Assembly (NCBI GenBank): GCA_017475845.1
Contig: JAFVEU010000135.1
Span: forward strand, 1 to 5,538
Reading direction: 5' to 3'
Length of the DNA stretch: 5,538 nucleotides
Origin: Lachnospiraceae bacterium
GTDB lineage: Bacteria; Bacillota; Clostridia; Lachnospirales; Lachnospiraceae
Shown: positions 1 through 5,538 of the stretch, piece by piece
Layout of the letters: the number at the start of each line of letters is the position of its first letter
How positions within the stretch are numbered: position 1 is the stretch's first letter
Program-made: the position numbers and the translations under genes
The notes under the pieces: model-generated
Databases searched by the model: none
Told to the model about the DNA's origin: nothing
Seen by the model: only the letters and a program-made list of their open reading frames with translations

Positions 1-346
1 TCCTGTCCGGATCCAGGGTGCAGTCCTCTTCCCTGATATCCACAAATACCGGCTTTAAGCCGCTTCGTACTATGGCGTGGCTGGTGGAGATAAAGGTAAA
101 GGGAGTTGTGATCACCTCTCCTCCCTTTCTTAAGCCCAAAAGCTGCAATGCAAGCTCAAGGGCCATATGCCCGTTAACAGTAAGTGAAAGGTGGGGTACC
201 CCCAGATATTCCCTTAACTTTTCCGTAAGCTCCTCATGCTTTTTTCCCGCATTGGTTATCCAGTGGCTCTCAAAAAGAGGCTCGATCTCTTTCACATATT
301 CACTTAAATCCGGCATGGAGGACCGGGTCACTAAGATCTCAGACAT
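1..346 (-). CDS. DegT/DnrJ/EryC1/StrS sugar aminotransferase (N-terminal part, cut by window edge)
   Basis: PLP-dependent aminotransferase family that converts a keto-sugar nucleotide to an amino-sugar nucleotide in the cytosol. The first 115 residues are present, and the rest, including the expected catalytic lysine, lies beyond position 1. The translation begins MSEILVTRSSMPDLSEYV. It carries family hallmarks: SHWITNAGKKHEEL near residues 27-40, the cofactor-region stretch TVNGHMALELALQLL (56-70), GGEVITTPFTFISTSHAI (75-92) and GLKPVFVDI (96-104). The NGH-ALE and EVITTPFTF-ST-HAI wording resembles the branch annotated as VioA, a dTDP-4-amino-4,6-dideoxyglucose transaminase; this is from memory, and the sugar substrate cannot be fixed from a fragment. 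The ATG at 346-344 is chosen because the other nearby ATG, at 352, runs into a stop after four codons. The start overlaps the end of the upstream GT4 gene by 16 bp, with a weak GGAG at 358-361, which suggests translational coupling. Family confidence is high, substrate confidence low. Confidence 0.9.
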   Translation of the reverse strand, partial: MSEILVTRSSMPDLSEYVKEIEPLFESHWITNAGKKHEELTEKLREYLGVPHLSLTVNGHMALELALQLLGLRKGGEVITTPFTFISTSHAIVRSGLKPVFVDIREEDCTLDPDR

Positions 347-1488
347 TTTTCATATATCTCCATCAGCATATCGTAATTCTTGTCCGGCAGAAAAGATGCA
401 AGATTTCCTTCATCATATCCGTAAAGCCCTGTTTTCAGGTCTTCATCAAAGCTTTCCACCCTTCCGGAAAGCTCCCCTATATCCTTTAATAAGGGCTCTT
501 TTCTGCTGTAAATACTGCTTATTATACTGCCTCCGTTACCGAAATCAAGACCTATAACAGGTGTTCCCAAAGAAAAGCTCTCGATTATGGTCATGGGAAA
601 GCCTTCATACCAGCGGGAGGCAAAGAGCAGGGCCTTTGAAGCCTTCAGTTCCTTCATTGCTGCATCATGGGAGAGTTTTCCCATGAAACGGATATTCGGA
701 GCTTCATACTTATCTCTTAAGCTTTTCTCATATCCCGCTTCTCCTGTCCCTGCGATCTTAAGTACAAAGCTTTCAGGGAGCTTCTGCCATTCCTTCAGGA
801 TATCTTCTATTCCCTTAAGGGGGTCTATCCGCCCAAGATAGAGAAAACCCGGCTTTATGGTCTCTTTATCCGGAGTGATTTCCGGCTTGAAAGTAAAATT
901 CGGTTTTACAAAGATATCCTCTTTTGCACATAATCCCGCACTCAAAAAGATATCCCTGTTAAACTCCGTAAGGGCTATGAATCTGACTCCTTCAAAGGCA
1001 CGGCTCTTCTCTGCTGCCCGGTTTATCCTGAGATTCAGGAAGGTAAGTATCCTGCTGTTCCTGAAGCATCCGTATCTTAAGGCAGAGAGACTATGTGTTT
1101 CTCCTTCTCCCAGGCATTCCCTGCAGACCTTTCCGTCCCTTGTGAGCATGGCGTTGATACAGATAAGCCTGAAATTATGCAGAGTCCTTACCACCGGAAC
1201 TCCCTCATCCTTTGCAGCCCTGAAAACAGAGGGAGATATTAAAAAGCGGTCGTTATGCACATGGACTATCTCTATATCCCTTTCCCTTATTATCTGCCTT
1301 ATCTCCCGGTAGGTCTTCCGGGAATACGGCGCTTCAAATATCAGCTCCTTTATCCCCATATCCCGGTTATGCCGGGTGTATTCCGTAACCTCATTTCCTC
1401 TGTCCTTAAGGAGCTTAACTTCATTCTCAAAGACAGAATCCTCTCCCCCGGGTATCTTATAATAATTATGTACGACAAGTATCCTCAT
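331..1488 (-). CDS. GT4-family glycosyltransferase (GT-B fold)
   Basis: A 385-residue retaining glycosyltransferase, expected to transfer a sugar from a nucleotide donor to a lipid-linked or polysaccharide acceptor at the cytosolic membrane face. No signal peptide or membrane segment is seen. The N-terminal Rossmann half opens MRILVVHNYYKIPGGEDSVF, with the acceptor-side glycine pair at residues 14-15, HVHND at 76-80 and TLHNFRLIC at 102-110. The C-terminal half has FLYLGRIDPLKGIEDIL (215-231), with the usual donor-phosphate Arg220 and Lys225, then IAGTGE (245-250). The EX7E-type motif EGFPMTIIE follows, with Glu295 and Glu303. Four cysteines, C110, C122, C125 and C141, form a C-x11-C-x2-C-x15-C pattern in the N-terminal half. 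Length is normal for GT4. The ATG at 1488 overlaps the TGA of the upstream gene (ATGA), and AGGAG at 1501-1505 sits rather far away (12 nt). Context with a GT-C enzyme and a sugar aminotransferase points to surface glycan synthesis. Donor and acceptor are unknown. Confidence 0.95.
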   Translation of the reverse strand: MRILVVHNYYKIPGGEDSVFENEVKLLKDRGNEVTEYTRHNRDMGIKELIFEAPYSRKTYREIRQIIRERDIEIVHVHNDRFLISPSVFRAAKDEGVPVVRTLHNFRLICINAMLTRDGKVCRECLGEGETHSLSALRYGCFRNSRILTFLNLRINRAAEKSRAFEGVRFIALTEFNRDIFLSAGLCAKEDIFVKPNFTFKPEITPDKETIKPGFLYLGRIDPLKGIEDILKEWQKLPESFVLKIAGTGEAGYEKSLRDKYEAPNIRFMGKLSHDAAMKELKASKALLFASRWYEGFPMTIIESFSLGTPVIGLDFGNGGSIISSIYSRKEPLLKDIGELSGRVESFDEDLKTGLYGYDEGNLASFLPDKNYDMLMEIYEKCLRS

Positions 1489-3974
1489 GGAGCGGTATTT
1501 CTCCTGTAAAGAACAAGTGTATTTTCGTCTTTTGCTATGCTTAAGTCAAGTCTCAGCCCGGTTCTCCGAACCTCACTGTAATCCTGCTCCAGTGCCTCCC
1601 ATAATCCCCCATTGCTGCTGTCAGCTGTTATAAGTACATAGGCCGGTCTCTTTTCGGAAAGTGTTTCCATAGCCTCCTTCTCAACAGAGTGATCGAAGGA
1701 AGCGTGAAGTTCCGTAAGATAGCTGTGCCGCCACAGAGGTTTTATGTCGTTTAAGAGATAAAAACAGGTGAGGCAGTCTTTCATATTATAAACGAAAACA
1801 CTGTCCTTATCAGCATCCGGCACTTCACTTACGATCTCTTTAATGTCGGAACAATACTCTTCAGACATTTTGACACCTGCCGGCGTAAGGCAGCCAAGCT
1901 GTCTGGGGGCATATACTATCCCCGTAAGAACCATTAGGAAAAGAAATACATATAAAGGAAGGGAGCGGACTTCCTTCCAAAGCAGGAATACCATGGGGAT
2001 CAGCACCAGCCCCAGAATATAGTAATGCTTATAGCGGCTGCCGGAAATGCAGAGAAAGGCTGTGGCTAAAGCAGTGAAGCCAAGACCTGCCGAAGCTGCA
2101 TATCTTTTCTTTACCATGAGAACAACAGCGGCATAAAGAGCTGTTATTTCAGGCAGCAATAGCAGCAGATCCCTGATTGACAGGGACAGCAAAGACTCTC
2201 CGGTGGAAGCTGCGTAACCGATATTATAAAGGAAAACTGACTTAAAAAGATCCCCTGCGGCATTATTTGAAAAGAAATACAGGAAGAAGGGAAGCAGCAC
2301 GGCAGCTATGCCCAATATCCCCGCAAACAGGTTCTTTGCTATATTTTCCCATTTTTTATCCGTAATTAGCATAACACATATTATCATAACCAGAACCGCC
2401 AGCGGAAGCACATTTTTTGCCACGATCATAAGTATCAGTCCCGTTACGATACCGTCTAAAAATGCAAGCTTTACCGGATGTTCACCGTGAGAGTTCTCTG
2501 TTATCCAGATATATTCCGGGATCATCACCAATAAGAGAAAAACAATGCTGTGATCCTCTGTGGAATTACCTCCGTTAATTAAATATGCGTAAGCGAAAAG
2601 AAAGAATATGACGGAGGCCCGGGCTGTGCCGGTACCGCATCTGTCCTTTAACAGGATGAACGTAAGATACAGGGCAGCCGATAAAAATAAAGCTTCTAAA
2701 AGAAGAAGAAAGAATCTTGGAAAGGGAAATATGTAAGCCACCGCGTTTATAAGAAAAAGCAGGGGGCCTTTATTGTCAAAAAAATCCCTGTAGGGAACGA
2801 TCCCGGACAGCCAGAGCTTTCCCACCGACTGGAAGTAGGCAGAATCATAGTGAAACAGATAAGGATTTATGATCGATACCGAATACGAAAAAAAGGTCAG
2901 AAACAAAAGAGACAGGATAAAGAGCTTCAAAGGCAGCAAAACCCCGTATACCGCCAAATTCCTTTTGGTATTAAATAAAAGGACCTTAAGGGCATTGAGC
3001 AGGGGCGAAGTATAAAGAACAGGCGTCTTTTTAAGCCTGCCCTTCCTTAAGATCATTTCATAAGCCTTCTTATCCCTGTAGTCCGGCAGCTTTTCCGGAA
3101 GACCCGTATCCTCCGCTATAAGGCTCTCACCTTTCTCGGAGTCGTAGCGGATCACCAGATCCTCCGCCATACCGTTCTTACAGTCATATATGACCCCTAT
3201 ACCGTAATCCGACATATCCGAGGGTTCATGGTCATATATCTTTTTAGAATATGCCTTCCTTCCGGTGCCGAAATAGAAATTTCCCAGAGAATAATAGATC
3301 TTTTTCCCCTTATACTCCTCCACCGGCTGGGGACAGTGGGGATGATGGCCGATAACCAGCCTTACCGAATCTATATCCGCGATGCTGTGGGCCAGATCTA
3401 TATCAAAGGGCATGGGATAGAGATTCAGTTCAAACCCCCAGTGAAGTACCGCTATGATATCCCTCTCAGGATGAATGGAAGCGTATTCCTTAAGGGTTTT
3501 AAGGATCAACGCCTTGTCTCTCGGGGCGCAGCCGGGACTGTGCTTTCCCGCGTATACCGTTTCCTCCGCATCCCAGCCAAAACTAAAAACGGCAGTTATT
3601 TTACCACCGTCTTCTATTTCCATGGGCTTAAGCGCTTCACTGAGCTCCATTCCTGCGCCGCAATGCAGTATGCCTTCAGAGTCCAGCACTCCCACGGTCC
3701 TCTTCAGCCCCCCGGGGCCGAAATCCATTATATGATTATTAGCAAGGGTCACGCCCTTAACCGACAGCAGCTTAAGAACCCGGAGGATCTCCTCACCCTG
3801 TGCAAGATTTGAGCCTCTCTTTCTTATCTTCCTGTCCCCGGATGCAGATATCCCTCCCTCCAGATTGGGTATCAGAGCATATCCCTTTTCCCTGAAATAC
3901 TCTCCCAGGGATTGGATATCAGCATTAATTCCCGCTTCGTTATAGCGGAGATCTCCGAGAAACAAAAGTCTCAT
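1485..3974 (-). CDS. CapA-type metallophosphatase domain fused to a GT-C membrane glycosyltransferase
   Basis: One uninterrupted 829-residue frame with two modules. Residues 1-290 match the CapA/PgsA (PGA_cap) calcineurin-like family: GD at 7-8, NLEG at 37-40, TLANNHIMDFG at 76-86, HWGFE at 178-182, IGHHPHCPQP at 208-217 and YSLGNFYF at 228-235. The expected metal-site residues (Asp8, Asn80, His81, His178, His211, His213) are present. Residues about 343-690 form roughly 11 hydrophobic segments of a GT-C (ArnT/PMT-like) enzyme. HYDSAYF has the likely catalytic Asp377 just after the first segment, and PYRDFFDNKGPLLFLIN follows at 394-410. GGNSTEDHS is at 468-476 and SRYKHYYILGLVLIP at 646-660. 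Residues 690-829 are a soluble tail. GT-C enzymes move sugars from polyprenyl-phosphate donors at the outer face of the membrane; the acceptor is unknown here. No signal peptide precedes the CapA part, and the basic stretch before the first segment suggests the CapA part stays in the cytosol. The ATG overlaps the stop of gerW by 4 bp with only a weak upstream GGA, so coupled translation is likely. Confidence 0.9.
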   Translation of the reverse strand: MRLLFLGDLRYNEAGINADIQSLGEYFREKGYALIPNLEGGISASGDRKIRKRGSNLAQGEEILRVLKLLSVKGVTLANNHIMDFGPGGLKRTVGVLDSEGILHCGAGMELSEALKPMEIEDGGKITAVFSFGWDAEETVYAGKHSPGCAPRDKALILKTLKEYASIHPERDIIAVLHWGFELNLYPMPFDIDLAHSIADIDSVRLVIGHHPHCPQPVEEYKGKKIYYSLGNFYFGTGRKAYSKKIYDHEPSDMSDYGIGVIYDCKNGMAEDLVIRYDSEKGESLIAEDTGLPEKLPDYRDKKAYEMILRKGRLKKTPVLYTSPLLNALKVLLFNTKRNLAVYGVLLPLKLFILSLLFLTFFSYSVSIINPYLFHYDSAYFQSVGKLWLSGIVPYRDFFDNKGPLLFLINAVAYIFPFPRFFLLLLEALFLSAALYLTFILLKDRCGTGTARASVIFFLFAYAYLINGGNSTEDHSIVFLLLVMIPEYIWITENSHGEHPVKLAFLDGIVTGLILMIVAKNVLPLAVLVMIICVMLITDKKWENIAKNLFAGILGIAAVLLPFFLYFFSNNAAGDLFKSVFLYNIGYAASTGESLLSLSIRDLLLLLPEITALYAAVVLMVKKRYAASAGLGFTALATAFLCISGSRYKHYYILGLVLIPMVFLLWKEVRSLPLYVFLFLMVLTGIVYAPRQLGCLTPAGVKMSEEYCSDIKEIVSEVPDADKDSVFVYNMKDCLTCFYLLNDIKPLWRHSYLTELHASFDHSVEKEAMETLSEKRPAYVLITADSSNGGLWEALEQDYSEVRRTGLRLDLSIAKDENTLVLYRRNTAP
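1488..2939 (-). other. GT-C multi-pass glycosyltransferase domain with C-terminal soluble tail (residues 346-829 of the fusion)
   Basis: Predicted hydrophobic segments by eye lie near residues 346-366, 401-418, 419-443, 453-468, 476-491, 504-520, 521-537, 546-568, 603-622, 626-643, 649-666 and 671-688; some may be half helices. Asp377, in the first loop after the first segment, is where GT-C enzymes keep their catalytic acidic residue. The final 140 residues are soluble and cysteine-containing (C708, C734, C737), as in other GT-C enzymes with an extracytoplasmic C-terminal region. The exact GT family (39, 83 or an unclassified relative) is not decided. Confidence 0.75.
1501..1505 (-). promoter_or_regulatory. 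Possible ribosome binding site for the GT4 gene
   Basis: AGGAG lies 12 nt before the ATG at 1488. This is long for an optimal site, so coupling through the ATGA overlap with the preceding gene probably contributes. Confidence 0.45.
2940..3974 (-). other. CapA/PGA_cap-like domain plus linker (residues 1-345 of the fusion)
   Basis: The metallophosphatase-like core ends near residue 280. A basic linker of about 60 residues (PDYRDKKAYEMILRKGRLKK, then a stretch ending TKRNLAVYG) leads straight into the first membrane helix. All CapA-family signature blocks are present in the usual order and spacing, so the domain looks intact rather than relict. The start MRLLFLGDLR goes directly into the first beta strand, leaving no room for an export signal. 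Confidence 0.85.
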
Positions 3975-4372
3975 GCGTTTTCCGATCTGTCAAAGGCTAT
4001 ATCGAGGGCTTCCTCGTTTGTGAGGTCATGCTCCTTATCCTTAGGCTCCGTGAAACGCCCCACCAGCTCAGGGATAAGATCCAGTATCTTCGTGACAGCG
4101 TCCTGATTCTTGACGTTTATTATCCTTGTTTTTCCGTCCTTGATGACCAGCACTGCCGAGGGTGACATCTTGCCTCCCATTCCGCCTCTGCCGTTCCTCT
4201 TTTTATCCCCCTCTCCAACTCCGGCAGCAATGCCGAAGGATACGTCTATAAGAGGGATCAGGGTGGTATCTCCGGCTACTACCGGCTCTCCCACCACGGT
4301 CTTTGATGAAAGGAACGAATCCATGCCCTTTAACAGATTCTCAACCACATCCTTATTCTTCACTTCACCCAT
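3971..4372 (-). CDS. gerW: GerW/YtfJ-family sporulation protein
   Basis: A 133-residue small cytosolic-type protein of the GerW (YtfJ) family. In Bacillus subtilis the family member is made in the forespore and is needed for L-alanine-triggered germination; the biochemical activity is unknown. Visible family features are an N-terminal helix (KDVVENLLKGMDSFLSSKTV, 7-26), VVGEPVVAGDTTLIPLIDVS (26-45), FGIAAGVGEG (46-55), a glycine-rich basic loop (residues 60-68, NGRGGMGGK), and SPSAVLVIKDGKTRIINVK (70-88) followed by ILDLIPELV (96-104). A charged tail after residue 107 (TEPKDKEHDLTNEEALDIAF) is probably lineage-specific. The start at 4372 is well supported by AAGGAG 7 nt upstream. It lies directly after a DUF2953 gene, the same pairing as ytfI-ytfJ in Bacillus. 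The last codon overlaps the start of the CapA::GT-C fusion. Members also occur in organisms not known to sporulate, so the gene alone does not prove sporulation. Confidence 0.93.
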   Translation of the reverse strand: MGEVKNKDVVENLLKGMDSFLSSKTVVGEPVVAGDTTLIPLIDVSFGIAAGVGEGDKKRNGRGGMGGKMSPSAVLVIKDGKTRIINVKNQDAVTKILDLIPELVGRFTEPKDKEHDLTNEEALDIAFDRSENA

Positions 4373-5381
4373 TTCTTATCTCCTTAAAAAATCTCCTGAA
4401 ATTTTTATTGAAATACAATCTCCAGAGTACAATGACGATGGTCAAAAGCCTTATCCGTCCCCTGAAGAAAAAGTCTCCCTGTATGGTCTGACGGTCAAAA
4501 TCCGGTATGAAAACCGCATTTCTTCCTGCACCGGAAAACAGAACCGCCAATACCCCGGTAATTTCTCCTGTAAGTGAGACATCCTCAAAGCCGTATATCA
4601 TATTCAGCCTGTACTTCCTGGGCTTTATGGCTTTCAGAATGCGGCAGAGCTCATGGAGTATAAGCTCTATGGCCTCTCTTGAGGATTCCCTGTCAAGCAG
4701 TTCGTAATAGTATCGTACCTTTCCTGACACCTCACTAATATTATCATAAATCCCGCGGATTTTACAGCGTGCATTTTCCTTAAGCTGCCGGACCTTTTTT
4801 CCCATCCCTCTTAGGAGTAAAGCGAAATCCTTCAGTTTCTCCTTAAAACCCTTTGGGATCTCCTCGCTGAATTCATCTTCCGCACTCTGATCTCTATCTT
4901 CCCTGTCCACTGTTCCGGACAGAATATCCTCTTCTTCGACGGCCGCCGTACTCACAGCATCTTCCACACCGGCGGGTTCAGCGGATGATCCGGAATCTTC
5001 TATGCCCGTTTCGCCGCTTTGATACTCTGCTTCCCCGGCAGTAAGCTCATTTCCGCCCTCATCAATAACAGGTGCTTTTTCTTTTTTGGGCCTTATCTTA
5101 AAACCAAAGAGCCTTATCTCATAGCTGAAGCCCTCTTCTCTTTTCCTTCCGGGGTCTTCCCTTTCCGTTTTTAAGAAAGCGGCTTTGGCATGGATGATAT
5201 GCAGTAACCAGGTGGCATCAAAGCCCAGGTCAAAATGCTTCTCATCCGCATTTATATCACCCTTTAAGCAGTACCGCACCGGAACAAAGAGCAGGATAAG
5301 GAGGATCAAGAGCAGCAACGCAAGGACGGATAAAAGTACTATCCCAGTGATCTTTAAGACTGTGAGAAAAACCGGCATCAT
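4365..5381 (-). CDS. DUF2953 (YtfI-like) membrane-anchored protein
   Basis: A 338-residue protein with one strong N-terminal membrane segment (about residues 7-33), then FVPVRYCLKGDI (32-43), WLLHIIHAKAAFL (58-70) and a short strand SYEIRLFGFKI (86-96). These match the DUF2953 N-terminal half. A 74-residue linker (103-176) is very acidic, with about 24 Asp/Glu against 2 Arg and no Lys. The C-terminal half has LKAIKPRKYRLNMIYGFED (249-267), SLTGEITG (269-276), IPDFDRQTIQGDFFFRGRIR (292-311) and a hydrophobic-basic end. The function of DUF2953 proteins is not established, but they commonly sit next to gerW/ytfJ, as here. The protein is longer than typical members because of the linker. Two adjacent ATGs are possible starts: 5381 (used here, ATGA overlap with the upstream gene) and 5378, which has better spacing from AGGAGG at 5386-5391 (7 nt against 4 nt). 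Confidence 0.88.
   Translation of the reverse strand: MMPVFLTVLKITGIVLLSVLALLLLILLILLFVPVRYCLKGDINADEKHFDLGFDATWLLHIIHAKAAFLKTEREDPGRKREEGFSYEIRLFGFKIRPKKEKAPVIDEGGNELTAGEAEYQSGETGIEDSGSSAEPAGVEDAVSTAAVEEEDILSGTVDREDRDQSAEDEFSEEIPKGFKEKLKDFALLLRGMGKKVRQLKENARCKIRGIYDNISEVSGKVRYYYELLDRESSREAIELILHELCRILKAIKPRKYRLNMIYGFEDVSLTGEITGVLAVLFSGAGRNAVFIPDFDRQTIQGDFFFRGRIRLLTIVIVLWRLYFNKNFRRFFKEIRNG
4380..4385 (-). promoter_or_regulatory. Strong ribosome binding site for gerW
   Basis: AAGGAG lies 7 nt before the ATG at 4372, inside the last codons of the DUF2953 gene. It fixes the GerW start and indicates that gerW can be initiated efficiently despite the 8-bp overlap. Confidence 0.85.
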
Positions 5382-5538
5382 CCTTCCTCCTCTTCAGTCC
5401 CTGCCCCGGTTCCTTCCGTAGAGCAGCCGCAGAAAAACCTTCTGCTGTCATAATCACCCTGTTCCTTATATATCTCCGTAAGGATATCGGCAGACATGAG
5501 CTCCGCTTCTCTTGAACTCCCTGCAAAGCCCACTATAA
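5378..5538 (-). CDS. C-terminal fragment of an unrecognised protein
   Basis: The last 52 codons of a gene that enters from beyond the window, in the frame ending with TGA at 5380-5378. The visible residues begin IVGFAGSSREAELMSADILT, continue through a charged helix-like stretch, then RRFFCGCSTEG, and end in a Gly/Thr/Glu-rich tail of four glutamates and a glycine. The CxC pair near residues 36-38 of the fragment is the only notable motif. I do not recognise the family. Reasons to call it real: the frame is open to the window edge, its stop overlaps the DUF2953 start in the same ATGA manner as two other junctions here, and the AGGAGG for the next gene lies inside it. An internal ATG at 5497 could start a 39-residue peptide, but a longer gene is more likely. 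Confidence 0.65.
   Translation of the reverse strand, partial: IVGFAGSSREAELMSADILTEIYKEQGDYDSRRFFCGCSTEGTGAGTEEEEG
5386..5391 (-). promoter_or_regulatory. Ribosome binding site for the DUF2953 gene
   Basis: AGGAGG lies 4 nt before the ATG at 5381 and 7 nt before the second ATG at 5378. The spacing favours the second ATG, giving MPVFLTVLKI as the N-terminus. It is embedded in the glutamate codons at the end of the upstream gene. Confidence 0.75.

Noticed and set aside
18..557. Plus-strand open frame of 179 codons
   Set aside because: Antisense to the DegT start and the GT4 C-terminus, both with clear family motifs. No protein-like domain is seen.
857..1312. Plus-strand open frame of 151 codons
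   Set aside because: Antisense to the GT4 core including its conserved blocks; a shadow frame.
3228..3812. Plus-strand open frame of 194 codons antisense to the CapA domain
   Set aside because: It lies wholly opposite a strongly supported coding region, has no recognisable motif or ribosome binding site, and its composition reads as a mirrored frame.
1485..3974. Possibility that the CapA and GT-C parts are two genes joined by a sequencing error
   Set aside because: The frame is open throughout. I saw no internal start with a good ribosome binding site at the junction, and the linker reads as normal protein. Kept as a single gene, with read-level confirmation suggested.
4110..4577. Plus-strand open frame of 155 codons
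   Set aside because: Spans the gerW/DUF2953 junction in antisense. The minus-strand genes have motifs and a strong ribosome binding site, this one has neither.
5257..5526. Minus-strand 89-codon frame with a TTG start overlapping the upstream fragment and the DUF2953 start
   Set aside because: It runs out of frame through the DUF2953 membrane segment. The alternative frame ending at 5378 gives a cleaner overlap with the next gene and stays open to the window edge.
1..5538. Terminators, promoters, tRNA, CRISPR repeats, insertion sequences
   Set aside because: No intergenic space exists, and no hairpin with a T-run, direct-repeat array, transposase motif or cloverleaf-like segment was found on reading both strands.

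Overview
All six supportable genes lie on the minus strand. They look like part of one tightly packed operon from a Gram-positive, spore-forming-type Firmicute. A clostridial origin, Lachnospiraceae-like, is my best guess. It rests on a neighbouring DUF2953/GerW (YtfI/YtfJ-like) pair, on CapA-type and DegT-type surface-polysaccharide genes, and on frequent ATA, TTA, CTT and AGA/AGG codons. The taxon is an inference, not a search result.

In transcription order (high to low coordinates) the window holds: (1) the C-terminal 52 codons of an unrecognised protein (5378-5538); (2) a DUF2953 membrane-anchored protein with a long acidic linker (4365-5381); (3) a GerW/YtfJ-family sporulation protein (3971-4372); (4) an 829-residue protein that joins a complete CapA-type metallophosphatase-like domain to a polytopic GT-C (ArnT/PMT-like) glycosyltransferase (1485-3974); (5) a GT4-family cytosolic glycosyltransferase (331-1488); (6) the first 115 codons of a DegT/DnrJ/EryC1/StrS sugar aminotransferase (1-346), cut by the window edge.

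There is no intergenic DNA. The five junctions overlap by 4, 8, 4, 4 and 16 bp, so translational coupling is likely and no promoter or terminator is expected or seen inside the window. The upstream half is a sporulation/germination-associated pair. The downstream half has the parts of a glycan pathway: an aminotransferase that would make an amino-sugar nucleotide, a GT4 enzyme that would work on a cytosolic lipid-linked or nucleotide-sugar substrate, and a GT-C enzyme that would use a polyprenyl-phosphate sugar at the outer face of the membrane.

The most notable object is the CapA::GT-C fusion. The CapA motifs are intact but no signal peptide precedes them, and the GT-C topology places the CapA domain in the cytosol, unlike classical surface-exposed CapA/PgsA proteins. 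Its 4-bp overlap with gerW, which puts a glycan module directly behind sporulation genes, is the second point of interest.
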